Of a DNA stretch of 64,000 nucleotides, positions 1-11,854 are shown piece after piece. Below the pieces are notes generated by a model. That model was not told the origin of the DNA. It saw only the letters and a list, made by a program, of their open reading frames with translations, and made no database searches. Each line of letters opens with the position of its first letter. Position 1 is the first letter of the stretch. Source of the stretch: Branchiostoma floridae (lineage: Eukaryota > Chordata > Leptocardii > Amphioxiformes > Branchiostomatidae); the NCBI RefSeq assembly GCF_000003815.2, contig NC_049987.1, positions 20,966,187-21,030,186 on the forward strand. Reading direction: 5' to 3'. The position numbers and the translations under genes were made by a program.

Positions 1-177
1 ATTCACAAGTTTTCACAGATCCGGACCTGGACCTGATGCTCTGAACCTGGAACATACCTGGCTGACCAGAATTTTCCCTACCAGTATCCACCCCTCCCAT
101 GGTGCATTTTTATTCACCAGATTATCGTTTGTTGTCCAGTTCCTGTCCCTAACAAGACATTTTTGTTTGTTGTCCAG

Positions 178-3100
178 TTCCTGTCCATGCAGGGTTTCCC
201 CCACCAGATCTCCCAGAAACTGATGTCGCCTCCCACCACAAAACTCTTCACCGCCATCGTACAGTTCCTGTACGGCCAGTTCCTCGACCCTTCCTTCCAG
301 ATCCTCAAGAAGTTTGAAGAAGAGATACCTAGGATCTTCAAGGATCTCAGGTGAGATCATGAGGTGTAAAGTTCAGTTCACTTCAGAGGTGTGAAAAAGG
401 TCATAAAGTCAACTAAGTTGCATTGATGTTTTGCTTTCTTTCATTCCTTCCTAATTCCTTCCTTCCCTCCCTCCCTCCATTCTTCCTTCCCTCCTTCCAA
501 ATTCTCTCCTTCCTTCCTTCTTTCCTTGTTTCTTTCTTTCTTTCCAGGATTTGTAAAAACTTTTAATTGAGACTTTAGACTAGCAAATTAAGTGTTTGTG
601 ATGTTGTGTGTTTGTGATGTTTGGGCTAGAGGTAGTGGCCTTCCCATTTGATGAATACTATACATAAGCATGGACCACAGTCTGGCTTGCAAATTCTCAC
701 TGATATTTCTCACAAACATTGTCCACAGACATTTGTGAGAAATATCAGCAAGCCAAGTGTAAAAACATAAACTTCCACCCTCCTTGTTCCTACTGAATGT
801 TGTTGATGATGTCCATGACACTGTTTGACTCGTGTGTGTGTGTTGTATTTGCAGATATCCCTTCCCCCTCAGTAAGAGTCAGATGTTCACCATCGGAACC
901 CCCCATACATGGCCTCATATTCTGGGAGCTCTGCACTGGCTACTGCAGCTGGTCAAGGTAATATACCCTAACCTGTACCCTAACCTATAACACTACACAA
1001 GCACACACATACATGTACATGTGTCTTGCCTCACATCTTGGAAGCTCTTGCACTGGTTACTGCAGTTATTCAAGGTAATACAAGTATATTCTCACCTATA
1101 TGCGTGCACAAACGCACACAGAAACATGCACACGCGTGCGCACAAACACACACACACACACACACACATACATACATACATACATACAAAGTTTAAACAC
1201 ATGCCCCCTCCCCCCAAAAAATGCACAAAACACATGTACACACTGTCTGACATACACTGAAGTCTTTTTGCCCAATGTTTGTGTAACAAGATTGTACTAA
1301 TTAAGTTGTTTTGTGCACTGTTTGTTCCAGTACTCCATGAGGGTTGATGGAGACAAGCTCATGTTCAACGAGGACTTCGAGTCCAACTCAGAAAACAAGG
1401 TAATAGTACTAGTACAGCAGTGAGCTTTAATTTCAATAAGTTATGGAGCAAAAGCTTGAAAAGCATATGTTGATGTAGGTTAGATATATATTGTAAAGCA
1501 TAATTTCTTGCCAAGGTACTGCTTTCTCAGTGACATAATAGGACTAGAAATTTATACTATCTTGTTATGTACATGTAAGAATAGCTGTCAGCTACCTTTA
1601 CTTTCCAAAGTTTGTATAGTCAACGATATGTTGTTAGTGCTGTTCACCACCAAACAAAAGGATAGCCTGGGCAGGGAGTGAAATCCTTTTTTTTTTGCTA
1701 CGTCATGCAAAATTGCAAGTTGGCAAAAATTTTACATGCAATTTGAAAAATTTACATGCAAAATACAACTAGTCTATTCTGCAATAGTCTAGCCAGCATC
1801 CGTCATTCCATCCTTTGGTGGAACTTTGCTGCGCAGGACAGATAAGAATTTTGCCCATTCTGTCACATTTGACGGACAGAAATCAGCGCTTGAAAGTATA
1901 GACAGAACTTGAAATTTTTTTAAAGATATCCACATAATCAGCATGTAATTTTGCAGCCAGCCAAATTTGATTATATATAACTCCTACTGACGACCGGTGA
2001 CGATCCCAGTCAGACAAACAAAGGCACCGTAGGCGTAGCTTCAGTATTTTTACTATAGGCCAGGTATTTTCAACATGCAAGATTGCAAGTTCAGAATATT
2101 TTTACATGCAAATCTCAAAAATTGTGTGCAAATTGCAAGTTAAGTATGTGTATTTCGAACCCTGCTGGGTATCATCCGATTACTACTGGGACTCATTTCA
2201 TTGCAATCTGTGATTCTTGTCAGGGTAGTGTAAGGAGCCCTGGTAGAAATCGGATGGTGCCCAGGCTACCAAAGGGAAGCAAGTGACATTGAACCGAAGC
2301 ATGATATTACTTGTCCCCCCTGCAGATCCTGTTTGAGTACAGCAGCGAGGCGTACAAGTGTTTCCTGGAGGGGAACGATGACATGATGTCCCAGTACGAC
2401 CAGAGGATGGAGGACGAACTCAGTAAGTGTCGTCTGCAGCTTCTTCTCATTTGCTTCAACTGACATTTTGGTGACTGTCACCTTCCTCAGGGCAATTCTT
2501 ACAGATGATTGGTTAGTACATGAAGATTAACCGATATAACTGTCCATAGGAGCCAATGGTGTAAAGGCTCTGAGGACCTGCTCACACTGAAAACATGTGT
2601 CTACTGCTTTTTGATAGGTTGTACATGTATCATTGACTGATATAACTGTGTCCGCAGGAGCCAGTGGTATAAAGGCTGAGGACCTGCAGACTCTGGCTAC
2701 TGAGAACATGAAGCTGCAGGAAGAACTGGAGCAGCTGGAGAAGCAGGAGGTAGGACAGTAAAAGATGGATCAGAATGCAATCATAACGGTGTCAAATAAT
2801 GCAATTAGTAACTCAAGTAGCTGGATATGATTTTAGAAATGGTCAGACGTTTCAGACAGTATCCACTCAGTCTTTCAGCAGTGACACTGAGCAAAACTAA
2901 GTTTTTCAACAGATCTTACTTATTGTCACTGACGACACACAGCGGATGGTGTTTCTGGTGGGCTGTAAATTGTAGCGAATCATGAATAAACAGACTCTTT
3001 TTACACAAACACTGGCGTTTTGGTGACTGGCTTTCACCTTTCTCAGAGCAATAGCAATATGTCACTGCTTAAAGGTGTGTGACATACCAACCTGATGAAA

Positions 3101-6100
3101 CTATTCACAGATGTATGAAATCATGTTTTTGCTCTTTTGTTGGATTTTAGTGTAAACTCTTGCTGTGTCTCCCCAGGACCCCCTGATTGCTGCCACCACC
3201 CTGCGTGACCAGCTGAAGGAAGATGCCAAACAGCTGCAGGACCACCTGGAGAAGGTGGAGCACCAGAAGAGTGGGCTGGTGCAGAACGCTGCACACCTGG
3301 AGGAGGAGCTGCAGATCAAACGTACGTCTTAGGATAGTTTCAAAGTTGTCTCCCGCATCCTCTCAGTTGTTAGTCAGACTAATGACTGTAGGTGTAAGTG
3401 AACCTGACCACCCCCATGTAGCCTCCATTTGGTAGCTCTTAAAGTTATAGGGTTCCCCGAAGAGTGGGCTGGTGCAGAACGGTGCGCACCTGGAGGAGGA
3501 ACTGCAAATCAAACGTACGTCTTAGGATAGTTTCACAGTTTTGCAATATTGGACTATCTAGTAAATGTGTTCACCACCTTTCTGAGTTAGGACATAAAAC
3601 CTGCTCTTATAACTAGGGTGAGCCCACTGGACAGAGCCGCTTGGAAGTGCAGTGTGAAGACTATCCAACTGCTGCTTACCATTGTGTCAGGGACCCCAGC
3701 AGCAGTATAATCAAATACTGGATGCTACTACAGTACTACTACTAGTACTACTTCTACTGCTGGCCCTTGACACAGTGTATGAAGATAGATTCAATCTCTT
3801 GAACCAGAGATTTTTCTACAAAAAAATTGCAAGAGGGAGCAGCACCACCAATTGGGGGAGATAGGGTTCTCCCTGCCAGGGTATGGAGTTTTTTATAATT
3901 CTAAGTTAAAATATTGCATTCTATGGATTCCTAGGGGCCTAGATTACTATCAGACAGGTCACAGTTGAAGACTGTGGCCACATGTGATCTCTGGTCAATC
4001 AGAATTTTATGCTTGCCAGAGGATCTGCTGCCCAGGGTAAGCGCATGGTCAGGGCATGAGGGCACAGCGCCCCTGTTCTCTTGTTTAAAAAGAATCCCTG
4101 TCTCTGCAGGCCAGGAGCTTGAGACAGAGCAGAAAGAGAATGTACGTCTGCAGCAGATCTTCGACACGCAGGAGTTCTCCCCGATGGACGTGGAGCTGAT
4201 GAACCGCCAGCGCCAGCAGCTCAGCGTGACCTTAGACGACCTCAACAAGGAGATCGAGCGGCTGGAGCAGCAGTGCTGGGAGCTGGAGATGAAACAGTCC
4301 AAGCAGAGGGAACAGGTTTGTTTGTTTGTTTGTTTGCTTACTTCATTCTAAAGCTGTGCAGTGAAGGAATATGTCATATTCATAATCCATGTTTTTCTCA
4401 GATGTAGCCTCACTTATGCTATCCAGTTTAGCGTTGTTCCCAGTCTTGCAAGGGTTAAACAACTTGTAGGCAAGAACTGGTGCAGGAATATTTAAGTGTA
4501 ACATGCCATGTTCTCCCCATGCTATACACTTCAAGCTTTAATTTGATTTTAATACTAGGTTTATTCCTTAGCTGTTAACCTTTCAAATGCTGTTAAGGTG
4601 TCATGCTTGTTTTTGCCCCAGATGCAATCAGTTGTGTCGAAGAATAACCATGTTCTTTTAAATCCTTTCGCAGTGTTGGAATGTTTGCACCTCTTCAGTG
4701 CTGTCTACTGTGTCTAGTTCTCAAGTTGTTTAGTGAACAAGACTTTATTTCCAACCCCCTCAGATGCAATCGGTAGTGCAGGAGTACAACATGCATTACC
4801 TGCTATGTTGTTTCAAAGCCTTTCCCATTGTTGGAATATAAATGTTTGCATCTCTTACAAGTGCTGTCTACTGGTTCTAGTTCTCATGTTGTGTAGTGAA
4901 CAAGACTTCCCCTTCCCCAGATGCAGTCAGTAGTGCAGGAGTACAACATGCTGGCACGGCAGCTGAAGCTCATCCCCCCGACCGCCGAGAACGCACACGG
5001 CATGGACTACGAGATGCGCCTTGTGTTCAACGCAGGGAGCACGGCCAACCAGGTCGCCATGGTCGACTTCGTAGGGACCATCAAGGTATTTATCTGTTTA
5101 GTCAGTATAACCACCCTCTGGCATAATAGCTTCTGTATCTTTATCTGTATACTCTCATGTCCCTAATAAACGTACCGGGACGTTTATTTTTTTCAGTCTC
5201 ACAATCCACCCGGTACGTTCTTATTTTGGACGGTACGTTTATTTTTTCTGAAAATTGGGGCTTTGCTTAGCCAGGAACCTCAAAGAATCGAATTTTGGAG
5301 GTTTTCTGCCCATATTTCCGCGGTATTTTTGCTCAAAATTCCCTATTTTTCGGGCGAAACGGCACGGATTTCCATGAGCGTGTACGCGTACGCGGTACTC
5401 TTTCGGTGATTTCGGTCGATCTCGCTATGACGCTACGAAGTAAATGTTGTTCTTGGGGGAAAATAAAACACCACACTGACGTTTTGAAATACAATTTTTA
5501 CATAAATAACTTTTAGTTTTAATTTAGTAGTAGTTTATAGTCTCTGTTTACATCGTAAACCAGCATCTTGCACGAGGAATTTCCCGCCGGTCTTGTGGTT
5601 CCATGCGCTTTCGGCAGCGAGGCGGAAGAGTGATTCGTTCACATAATAAATACTGGACGTAAAAATAACAACTATAACTTCGTTTCTCTTGTGATATGAG
5701 TTTTGACGCCGCAAATTCTCCCAAACGACAGGAATTCGTCGGTAAAAACAGCAAGTTCATAATCATTTCTAAGCATCAAACCACCACATCTTTCCTTTGT
5801 AGATGCATGTGCCATTATGCCGAGATGGTCACGTCGAAATAAAACTTTCTTAACGTAGGCTTAGCAAAAATCAACCTTAGTCTAGTTTTCACATAACTAA
5901 CTTTCATTTAATAGATTTTAATCGTTTTTATACCGTAATCACTGTATTTTATGCTACACATCAGAAATCTTGTTGCGATATTTTACCTTGGTAAAAGTGG
6001 AGTCGTCCAGTGACCCCTAGTGACCTTGTTTACAGCTGCTGCGACGCAATGTTGGAGAAAAACCGAAAGACGGAGATTTCCATTTTTGGCCCGCGGAATA

Positions 6101-9100
6101 CGAAAATTGTGACAGCGCACATGCATTTCAAGAGCCTAAAAAATCAGATACATGAACGGACGGTCTATTTGTAAAATCTACCCATATAGCCTTCCAGTCT
6201 GCACAGAAATGACGATGTAGAGAAGGGTAGAAGTGCAAAGAGTCTGAGATGAGAAAAAAACGCCACGTGAATTCAACAACACTTCGCATAAAATCACATA
6301 ATTTTGTATAATGTTTCCTTTATTCAATGTCTCCTTCATAAAGAGTCCAAGTTGAACCGACATCTTGCTGATGTAGTACAGAAAAAAAAACGTGATCCAC
6401 TCGTGGATAATTTACTATTTAGCGTAGCGTAACGCGGCCGGCCACGCGTCCGTGACGGCAGTGTTGGCATAGCGGCCGGACTGAAAATCGTCTGGCCGCG
6501 ACCGCATTCGACAGGTGACCGCTATAGACTATTTCTTAATGCTTAGGTCAACGGGAAAAATCCAAGGGACCGACGAAAACTGACCGCATGGCCAGTTACG
6601 TGGCCCCTATACTCAGGTGACCCTAAGGCAGGTTTCACTACGAATTTCAACTTATTAATTAATACCTTTTATTAAAAAATTGAGAAAACATCATGATTCG
6701 AACAAGATATCTATATAGTTCTTCAGCTCATCATTTATAGAACTAACTGATGTGGTTCTTAGGCATAAATGAATAAAAAGACCTACCTGCTTATCATCTC
6801 CTTTTCTTTGGACAGAAGTAGCATGTTCACAGTTAAATACATGTCAATTTGGTAATTTTCCGGGGAGTATGTTTATTCCTGGGGGTACGTTTATTAGATA
6901 TTGACGATTTGTCCGGGGGGTATGTTTATTCCGGAGGGTATGTTTATTAGGGACATGAGAGTAGCTGGTATACTGGTAACCATCCTTTGGTGTGATAACA
7001 CCAGCTTCTGTATCTGTATCTGTGTAGACAGTATAACCTCCTTTCAACGTAACATACCAGCTTCTGTATCTGTGTGGCCAACTCCTTTAGCATAACACCA
7101 ACTTGTGTATCAAGATCTGTATCTGTATAGCTGTATTAGCCAACATAACCACTATTCAGTGCAACAAACCAGCTTCTGTATGTGTATCTGTATATATACT
7201 GCTGACCAACAGTCAGCTGTGAAGTCAGTCATCTTCTCTATGAATCAGGGGATAAATATTTATTTGTTTGTTTGTGTTCCAGCCTGCCCTGATCCAGATG
7301 AGGAAGCAGATTGCAGACACCTGCCACAGCATCGAGGCTGCCAGGCTCACTGAGGAGGAGTCACTCGAACAGGTTTGTAGTCAGGGCAGATCACATATAT
7401 ATATACTCAGGGTTCTCCCCAGCGCAGTTGAGTGTAGGGGGCGGCTACGCTGTATCCCCTATGCTGTGAATTGGGCCCCTAAGCTGTATTTTAACCAGGG
7501 TACTAGCTTTTCTGTTGTTTTCTAAGAAAGGTAGCAAAATGTTGGCTTTATTTCATTAGATTTCACCCTCAAAATGCAGGGAATAGTGTTATGATTTAAA
7601 AGATTTTCAGGGTGAGGATACCCAAGACCCTGTACAATACCCACTCCTGCCATGTGGCTTTGCCACACTAAGATGCCCCTACACTGTGAAAAAATCCTGG
7701 TGAGTATTCATGGAGGGTCGAGCTAGGATAGAGTCAAAAGAGGTTCAGGAGCATACTAGCGCTAAAACCTACAGAAGACAGGACTACCCATGGCACAGTA
7801 GTTACAACATTGAGATGATGGCATTGGTAATGCAAAATTCTCAGACATGTTGTTTTATCTGCCCAGATCACAGACATGATAAACGATAAGAAGGAGGAGC
7901 TTGGCCTGATGGAGACCCGGCTGCGCAGGATTGAGGAGGAACTGGACCACAAGAAGGAGGTCAGACAAATGACAACTAACTGCGACTAGTGATTTTATAT
8001 CTTTTTGAGTATTAGGCAAGAGGCACATTGCTTATTTAAAGCCCTATGCTCAAAACACAATTTTAAAACAAGGAATAGACCAGATACATACATGAATACA
8101 GCATGGATAACAGAAAAGTAAATGTAAACAAGACATGTTGGTGCTGTATCAATTACGAGAATCTACCTTTGCAGTGAAGTATGGACTATATCAAAGATGT
8201 TAGTTTTGTACTGTCTTTACTTCATGTACCTCCACCAAAAAGGTTGGGCAGTGTTTCTTACTAGTAGCTGGTTGGTCTGTTAACCATGTAACTATAGAAG
8301 CTGTCAAAGGAGTTTTGTTTATTTGGGTTTGCCTGTACTACTTTGGAAAAGATTTGGATTCAGATTTCAAAAATTAACAAAGATTGAGAAGTGTGTTTTG
8401 TTTCTTTGTAATACTCAAGACTGACTGAGACAAGACTGAATATGGAGGAATTTTTGTTCATATTGAATCAATACTTTTCCTTTCCGCCCCCAGATGATGG
8501 CCAGAGAGTACAAGAAGCATGCCGACGAGGTCCAAGACGTTCAGAACCAGCTGCAGGAGATGCGCCTCACCCACCAGGAACTGGAGGCTAAGAAAGACGA
8601 GGCCTACAAGGAGCTGCAAGTGTCGCACCAAGCAGCCGTGGCCAAGGTCAAGGAGTGGGAGAGGGAGGAGACGGAGTATGTGGACTTTCTGGTACACTGT
8701 GTGGAGCTCGTCTGTGCGCATCAGGACAAGATACAGGTGAGACATGGTTTTACACCTGTGTAGGGCAGGTAAGGATAGAAATAAGGAAGGTTTTTTACAC
8801 CTGTGTAGAACTGGTAAAGCTCTAAAGATACAGGACGGAGTATGTGGACTTCCTGGTGCACTGTGTGGAACTCGTCTGTGCGCATCAGGACAAGATACAA
8901 GTGAGAAATGGTTTTACACCTGTGTAGGGCAGGTAAGGATAGAATTAAGGAAGGTTTTTTAGACCTGTGTAGAACTGGTAAAGCTCTAAAGATACAGGAC
9001 GGAGTATGTGGACTTTCTGGTGCACTGTGTGGAGCTCGTCTGTGCACATCAGGACAAGATACAGGTGAGACATGGTTTAACACCTGTGTAGGGCAGGTAA

Positions 9101-9526
9101 AGATAGAAGTGAGGAAGTTTTTTTACACCTGTGTGGAACAGGTAAAGCTCTAAAGATACAGGACTTCCTGGTACACTGTGTGGAGCTCGTCTGTGTGCAT
9201 CAGGACAAGATACAGGTGAGAATGTGGGGCAGGTAAAGCCCTAAAGATACAGATGAGGGAGTTTTTTTACACCTGTGTGATGCAGGTAAAGATTAGTCCT
9301 TCGTTCCCATGTTCGCTTCTGCTATCCGTCTCGGATTTGATGTGGCCTACGCACACTGCTTCACAAGCCAATAGTTTGTCTGCGCTTCTCACATGTACTT
9401 GTCTCCCCTTGTCTGTAGGACCACTTCTCCAAACTCCAGGCCCAGGCCATGGCTACACTCCAGGAGACGCAGCAGATAGAAGTGCCCACCTCCCAACTCC
9501 TGTCCAACACTGACCAACAAGACTAG
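178..9526 (+). CDS. NDC80: NDC80/HEC1 kinetochore protein, 5'-partial, 12 exons in window
   Basis: Microtubule-binding subunit of the outer-kinetochore NDC80 complex. Exons read: 178-350, 855-957, 1331-1399, 2326-2422, 2658-2749, 3177-3321, 4110-4315, 4921-5085, 7283-7372, 7867-7959, 8494-8736, 9419-9526 (stop TAG). Joined they give 527 codons plus stop, in frame at every junction. The first three exons are the calponin-homology domain, with the family blocks [27 protein letters not shown] and [14 protein letters not shown]. The rest is long coiled coil; the RKLKLIP-like landmark of vertebrate NDC80 appears as [20 protein letters not shown] in exon 8. About 110-120 N-terminal residues, including the basic tail, should lie upstream of the window. 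The last exon ends 15 codons into a minisatellite. At least six exons have decayed partial copies of one edge in the adjoining intron. Product identity is very secure; the 3' end rests on my reading of exon 12. Confidence 0.93.
440..545. repeat. Pyrimidine-rich CCTT/CTTT microsatellite
   Basis: Interrupted runs of CCTT, CCCT and TTTC in the intron after NDC80 exon 1 of this window. Simple slippage-type repeat; no function inferred. Confidence 0.8.
903..1080 (+). repeat. Partial duplication of NDC80 exon 855-957 3' edge
   Basis: The 3' half of exon 855-957 together with its donor (about 903-965) recurs at about 1021-1085. The copy still encodes a readable version (HWLLQLF versus HWLLQLV) and keeps a GTAATA donor, but has no acceptor that restores the exon. 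It is a decayed tandem copy lying in the intron. Confidence 0.75.
1107..1185. repeat. CA / CATA microsatellite
   Basis: A run of CA dinucleotides followed by CATA tetranucleotides in an NDC80 intron. Confidence 0.85.
1661..2270. mobile_element. MITE-like element with TAGCCTGGGCA terminal inverted repeats
   Basis: The left end TAGCCTGGGCA (1663-1673) is matched by its reverse complement TGCCCAGGCTA at 2258-2268, enclosing about 600 bp with repeated TTACATGCAAA-type motifs. It has no coding capacity. It lies wholly in the NDC80 intron 1400-2325. The size and inverted ends suggest a non-autonomous DNA transposon; I could not define a target-site duplication. Confidence 0.55.
2525..2705 (+). repeat. 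Partial duplication of NDC80 exon 2658-2749 5' edge
   Basis: The sequence around the acceptor and first ~45 bases of exon 2658-2749 (starting GATATAACTGTGTCC) also occurs about 110 bp upstream, at about 2530-2600. That copy has one extra base pair region and a decayed acceptor (CCATAGGAGCC against CCGCAGGAGCC). The upstream copy would shift frame, so the downstream acceptor is used in the model. Confidence 0.75.
2790..2920. mobile_element. Copy of a dispersed palindromic MITE (CTCAAGTAGCTGGATATG family)
   Basis: Shares CTGGATATGATTTT, GAAATGGTCAGAC and CAGTGACACTGA with copies at 16367-16490 and 17311-17509. Only part of the element is recognisable here, in an NDC80 intron. Confidence 0.55.
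3265..3540 (+). repeat. Partial duplication of NDC80 exon 3177-3321 3' edge
   Basis: The block from GAAGAGTGGGCTGGTGCAG through the CGTACGTCTTAGG donor region at about 3265-3345 recurs almost unchanged at about 3460-3540. The second copy keeps the donor but lacks an obvious acceptor. Confidence 0.85.
4615..4955 (+). repeat. Three copies (two decayed) of the NDC80 exon 4921-5085 5' edge, period about 150 bp
   Basis: The block CAGATGCARTCRGTWGTG plus about 120 bp of upstream intron is present three times, starting near 4618, 4762 and 4919. Each copy includes the GTGCTGTCTACTG and AGTGAACAAGACTT landmarks. Only the third continues into the full exon. Confidence 0.85.
5100..7200. repeat. Degenerate minisatellite (CAGCTTCTGTATCTGTAT unit), split by an inserted element
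   Basis: Units of roughly 55-70 bp containing AGTATAACC, TTTGGTGTGATAACACC and CAGCTTCTGTATCTGTAT occur at 5100-5150 and again at 6965-7200. The 5150-6962 inverted-repeat element interrupts the array, so the array is older than that insertion. Confidence 0.6.
5150..6962. mobile_element. 1.8-kb non-autonomous DNA transposon with TACTCTCATGTCCCTAATAA ends
   Basis: The left end TACTCTCATGTCCCTAATAA at 5150-5169 is matched in inverted orientation at 6943-6962. Subterminal copies of GGTACGTTTATT (or GGTATGTTTATT) cluster at both ends, four or so on the right. The interior has no long open frame. A flanking TA on each side is compatible with a TA target-site duplication. Located in the NDC80 intron 5086-7282. 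Confidence 0.75.
7410..7705. mobile_element. Possible MITE beginning GGTTCTCCCCAG
   Basis: The start GGGTTCTCCCCAG resembles the ends of the element at 17110-17280. The right end near 7700 is degenerate, so the boundary is a guess. Confidence 0.3.
8660..9220 (+). repeat. Tandem partial copies of the NDC80 exon 8494-8736 3' edge, period about 164 bp
   Basis: The last ~70 bases of exon 8494-8736 plus the following ~95 bp of intron recur at about 8831-8995 and 8996-9150, with a shorter fourth copy at about 9157-9220. The second and third copies keep the reading frame [20 protein letters not shown], and each has an in-place AG before GACGGAG and a GTGAG donor, so they could be mistaken for exons. 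Including either would add a repeated segment to the coiled coil. Confidence 0.85.
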
Positions 9527-10315
9527 TTCTGAACCTCAGAAGTGCCCACCTCCCAACTCCTGTCCAACACTGACCAACAAGACTAGTTCTGAACCTCAGA
9601 AGTGCCCACCTCCCAACTCCTGTCCAACACTGACCAGCAAGACTAGTTCTGAACCTCAGATAAGTCAGAAGTGCCCAACTCCAAACTTCTGCCCAGCACT
9701 GACCAACAAGACTAGTTCTGAACCTCAGAAGTGCCCACCTCCCAACTCCTGTCCAACACTGACCAGCAAGACTAGTTCTGAACCTCAGAAGTGCCCACCT
9801 CCCAACTCCTATCCAACACTGACCAACAAGACTAGTTCTGAACCTCAGAAGTACCCACCTCCCAACTCCTATCCAACACTGACCAACAAGACTAGTTCTG
9901 AACCTCAGAAGTGCCCACCTCCAAACTCCTGTCCAGCACTGACCAACAATACTAGTTCTGAACCTCAGAAGTGCCCAACTCCTGTCCAACACTGACCAAC
10001 AAGACTAGTTCTGAACCTCAGAAGTGCCCACCACCAAACTCCTGCCCAACACTGACCAACAAGACTAGTTCTGAACCTCAAAAGTGCCCAACTCCAAACT
10101 CCTGCCCAACACTGACCAACAAGACTAGTTCTGAACCTCAAAAGTGCCCAACTCCTGTCCAACACTGACCAACAAGACTAGTTCTGAACCTCAGAAGTGC
10201 CCAACTCCAAACTTCTGTCCAACACTGACCAACAAGACTAGTTCTGAAGCTCAGAAGTGCCCACCTCCAAACTCCTATCCAACACTGACCAACAAGACTA
10301 GTTCTGAAGCTCAGA
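9481..10315. repeat. 60-bp minisatellite, about 14 units, starting inside the NDC80 last exon
   Basis: Units run AGTGCCCACCTCCCAACTCC ... ACTAGTTCTGAACCTCAGA. Most are 60 bp, with two shortened units near 9970 and 10141 and a 10-bp insertion at 9661. The first unit contains the last 14-15 NDC80 codons and the TAG stop, so the coding end and the array overlap. The regular open frames seen here on either strand are by-products of the array. Confidence 0.9.
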
Positions 10316-11091
10316 GGAGCCATTTATTTTCACTTTGTGACTGTAAACTTAGTATTATTTCATTTTTGCACACACAGGCATTCATACATAAAGAAATATA
10401 GTACACATGCTATCCTGTCTTCTCAATTCTTTTGCCTCTAAGAAGTACCTAGCATTTTAACACAACTAACAACACAGTTATGTTGATACTGCAAGCCCTC
10501 TCTTTGATCGTAGTAGAAATGTGGAAATATTTCCAACAATACATGTTCTCGTTCTCGTTCGTCCCATAGCATGATGTACATTACATGTACATCATTACAA
10601 ATAGATTGTACAAATATTGGCTAAGCATATTAAGTCTTTAGTATCTAAGAAAGTATAGTACTTTGTAGTTGTCCTGCTAGACTGATGAATGTGACGTGTA
10701 TGTATTTTTCGAAATAAAAAAAATCTAGATTGCCATACTTGATATTCTACAGTTCAAGTCTAGTATACATAGCAAACTATCATAGTGTAGCTTAGGAATA
10801 ACTGTACAAAAGATTCATGTATATTTTTGGCTGTTCTCATTTTTTTTATAGACATGTTTTTGTTACACTTGGGGGAAAAATTAAAGTAAAGCCTTCTATG
10901 TTTTCAAAGCCTTCTTTGTTTTACATCACATTATGTGTTCCCATGCTTCAAGTATCCTGTCCGAACTGTTTATTGTCATGGAGGACTGTTCAGTTTATGG
11001 TTCGAGGGTTACTTACTCTTTTTCTAATGAGCTTTTACAAAGGCTTATGTATTCGTCCTGATCAATTGTGTAAATATCTTTCGTGTTGTTC

Positions 11092-11097
11092 AATAAA
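11092..11097 (+). terminator. Candidate poly(A) signal for NDC80
   Basis: Canonical AATAAA about 1.57 kb after the NDC80 stop; another AATAAA at 10713 is an alternative. Choice not resolvable from sequence alone. Confidence 0.35.
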
Positions 11098-11848
11098 ATC
11101 AGTCATATTCTCACTTTTGTTGATTTACCGCTGAATCATAGAATTAAAGAGCAATCTTAATAAAGTTCTTGACTTCAGTTAGATCTTATCAACTCATTAG
11201 CTCATTACTTCTGAGTATGGCAGATCGCCAGTTGAACACACAACAGTTCCACTGGACTAGCCTAATGCTGTAGTGGCCCAAGGGCTACAGGAACAGAGAT
11301 GGGCACTGCCATATACATGTAGTACTACACTAAAAGGTGTGTCAAGGATTTGAATTTTAAGTTAAAGAAAGGAGGAACACCACGATTTCATACAAACAAT
11401 AAAATCTTTACTTTCAAGTCCATTGCATGAGCAATGTACATTTTACAGTATCTTACACATTACAAGACATTGTACCTGTCGGTAACAGACCATGATTGTT
11501 AGTTACTGTGGTTACTATAACTGCCAACATAAAAAGCTTAAAACAATGAATATACATATTTTAACATTGTAGAAAAGAATTAATTTAGTCCACATGTGAG
11601 TTACAACAACTAGCCATCTTGAGAAGTCAGTACAACTTTTTCCTCTCCTAAAACCAGTAATGTACTGTGTACCATCTACTGCGCAACATGTACAAGTGTT
11701 CTTGTAATGTCTTTATACAAGTATCTACAGTCTCACATAGATTTACATGCTTTGTAACAGCTCTGGTAGGAAAACCTTCGTTAAATTAGTTCTGACACAT
11801 ATTGCTTCTGGCAGTTCGACATTATCTGGTAGTTTGACGACAAACTGT

Positions 11849-11854
11849 TTTATT
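11849..11854 (-). terminator. Candidate poly(A) signal for ARL13B
   Basis: AATAAA on the minus strand (TTTATT on plus), about 1.35 kb after the ARL13B stop. It is the only canonical hexamer I noticed in that flank. Confidence 0.3.

Noticed and set aside
9481-10315. CRISPR-like regular array
   Set aside because: Repeats are contiguous with no unique spacers, in an animal gene 3' end; it is a minisatellite.
9453-10401. Repetitive open frames on both strands over the 60-bp array
   Set aside because: The 60-bp period is a multiple of three, so any open unit stays open; there are no homology or splice features.
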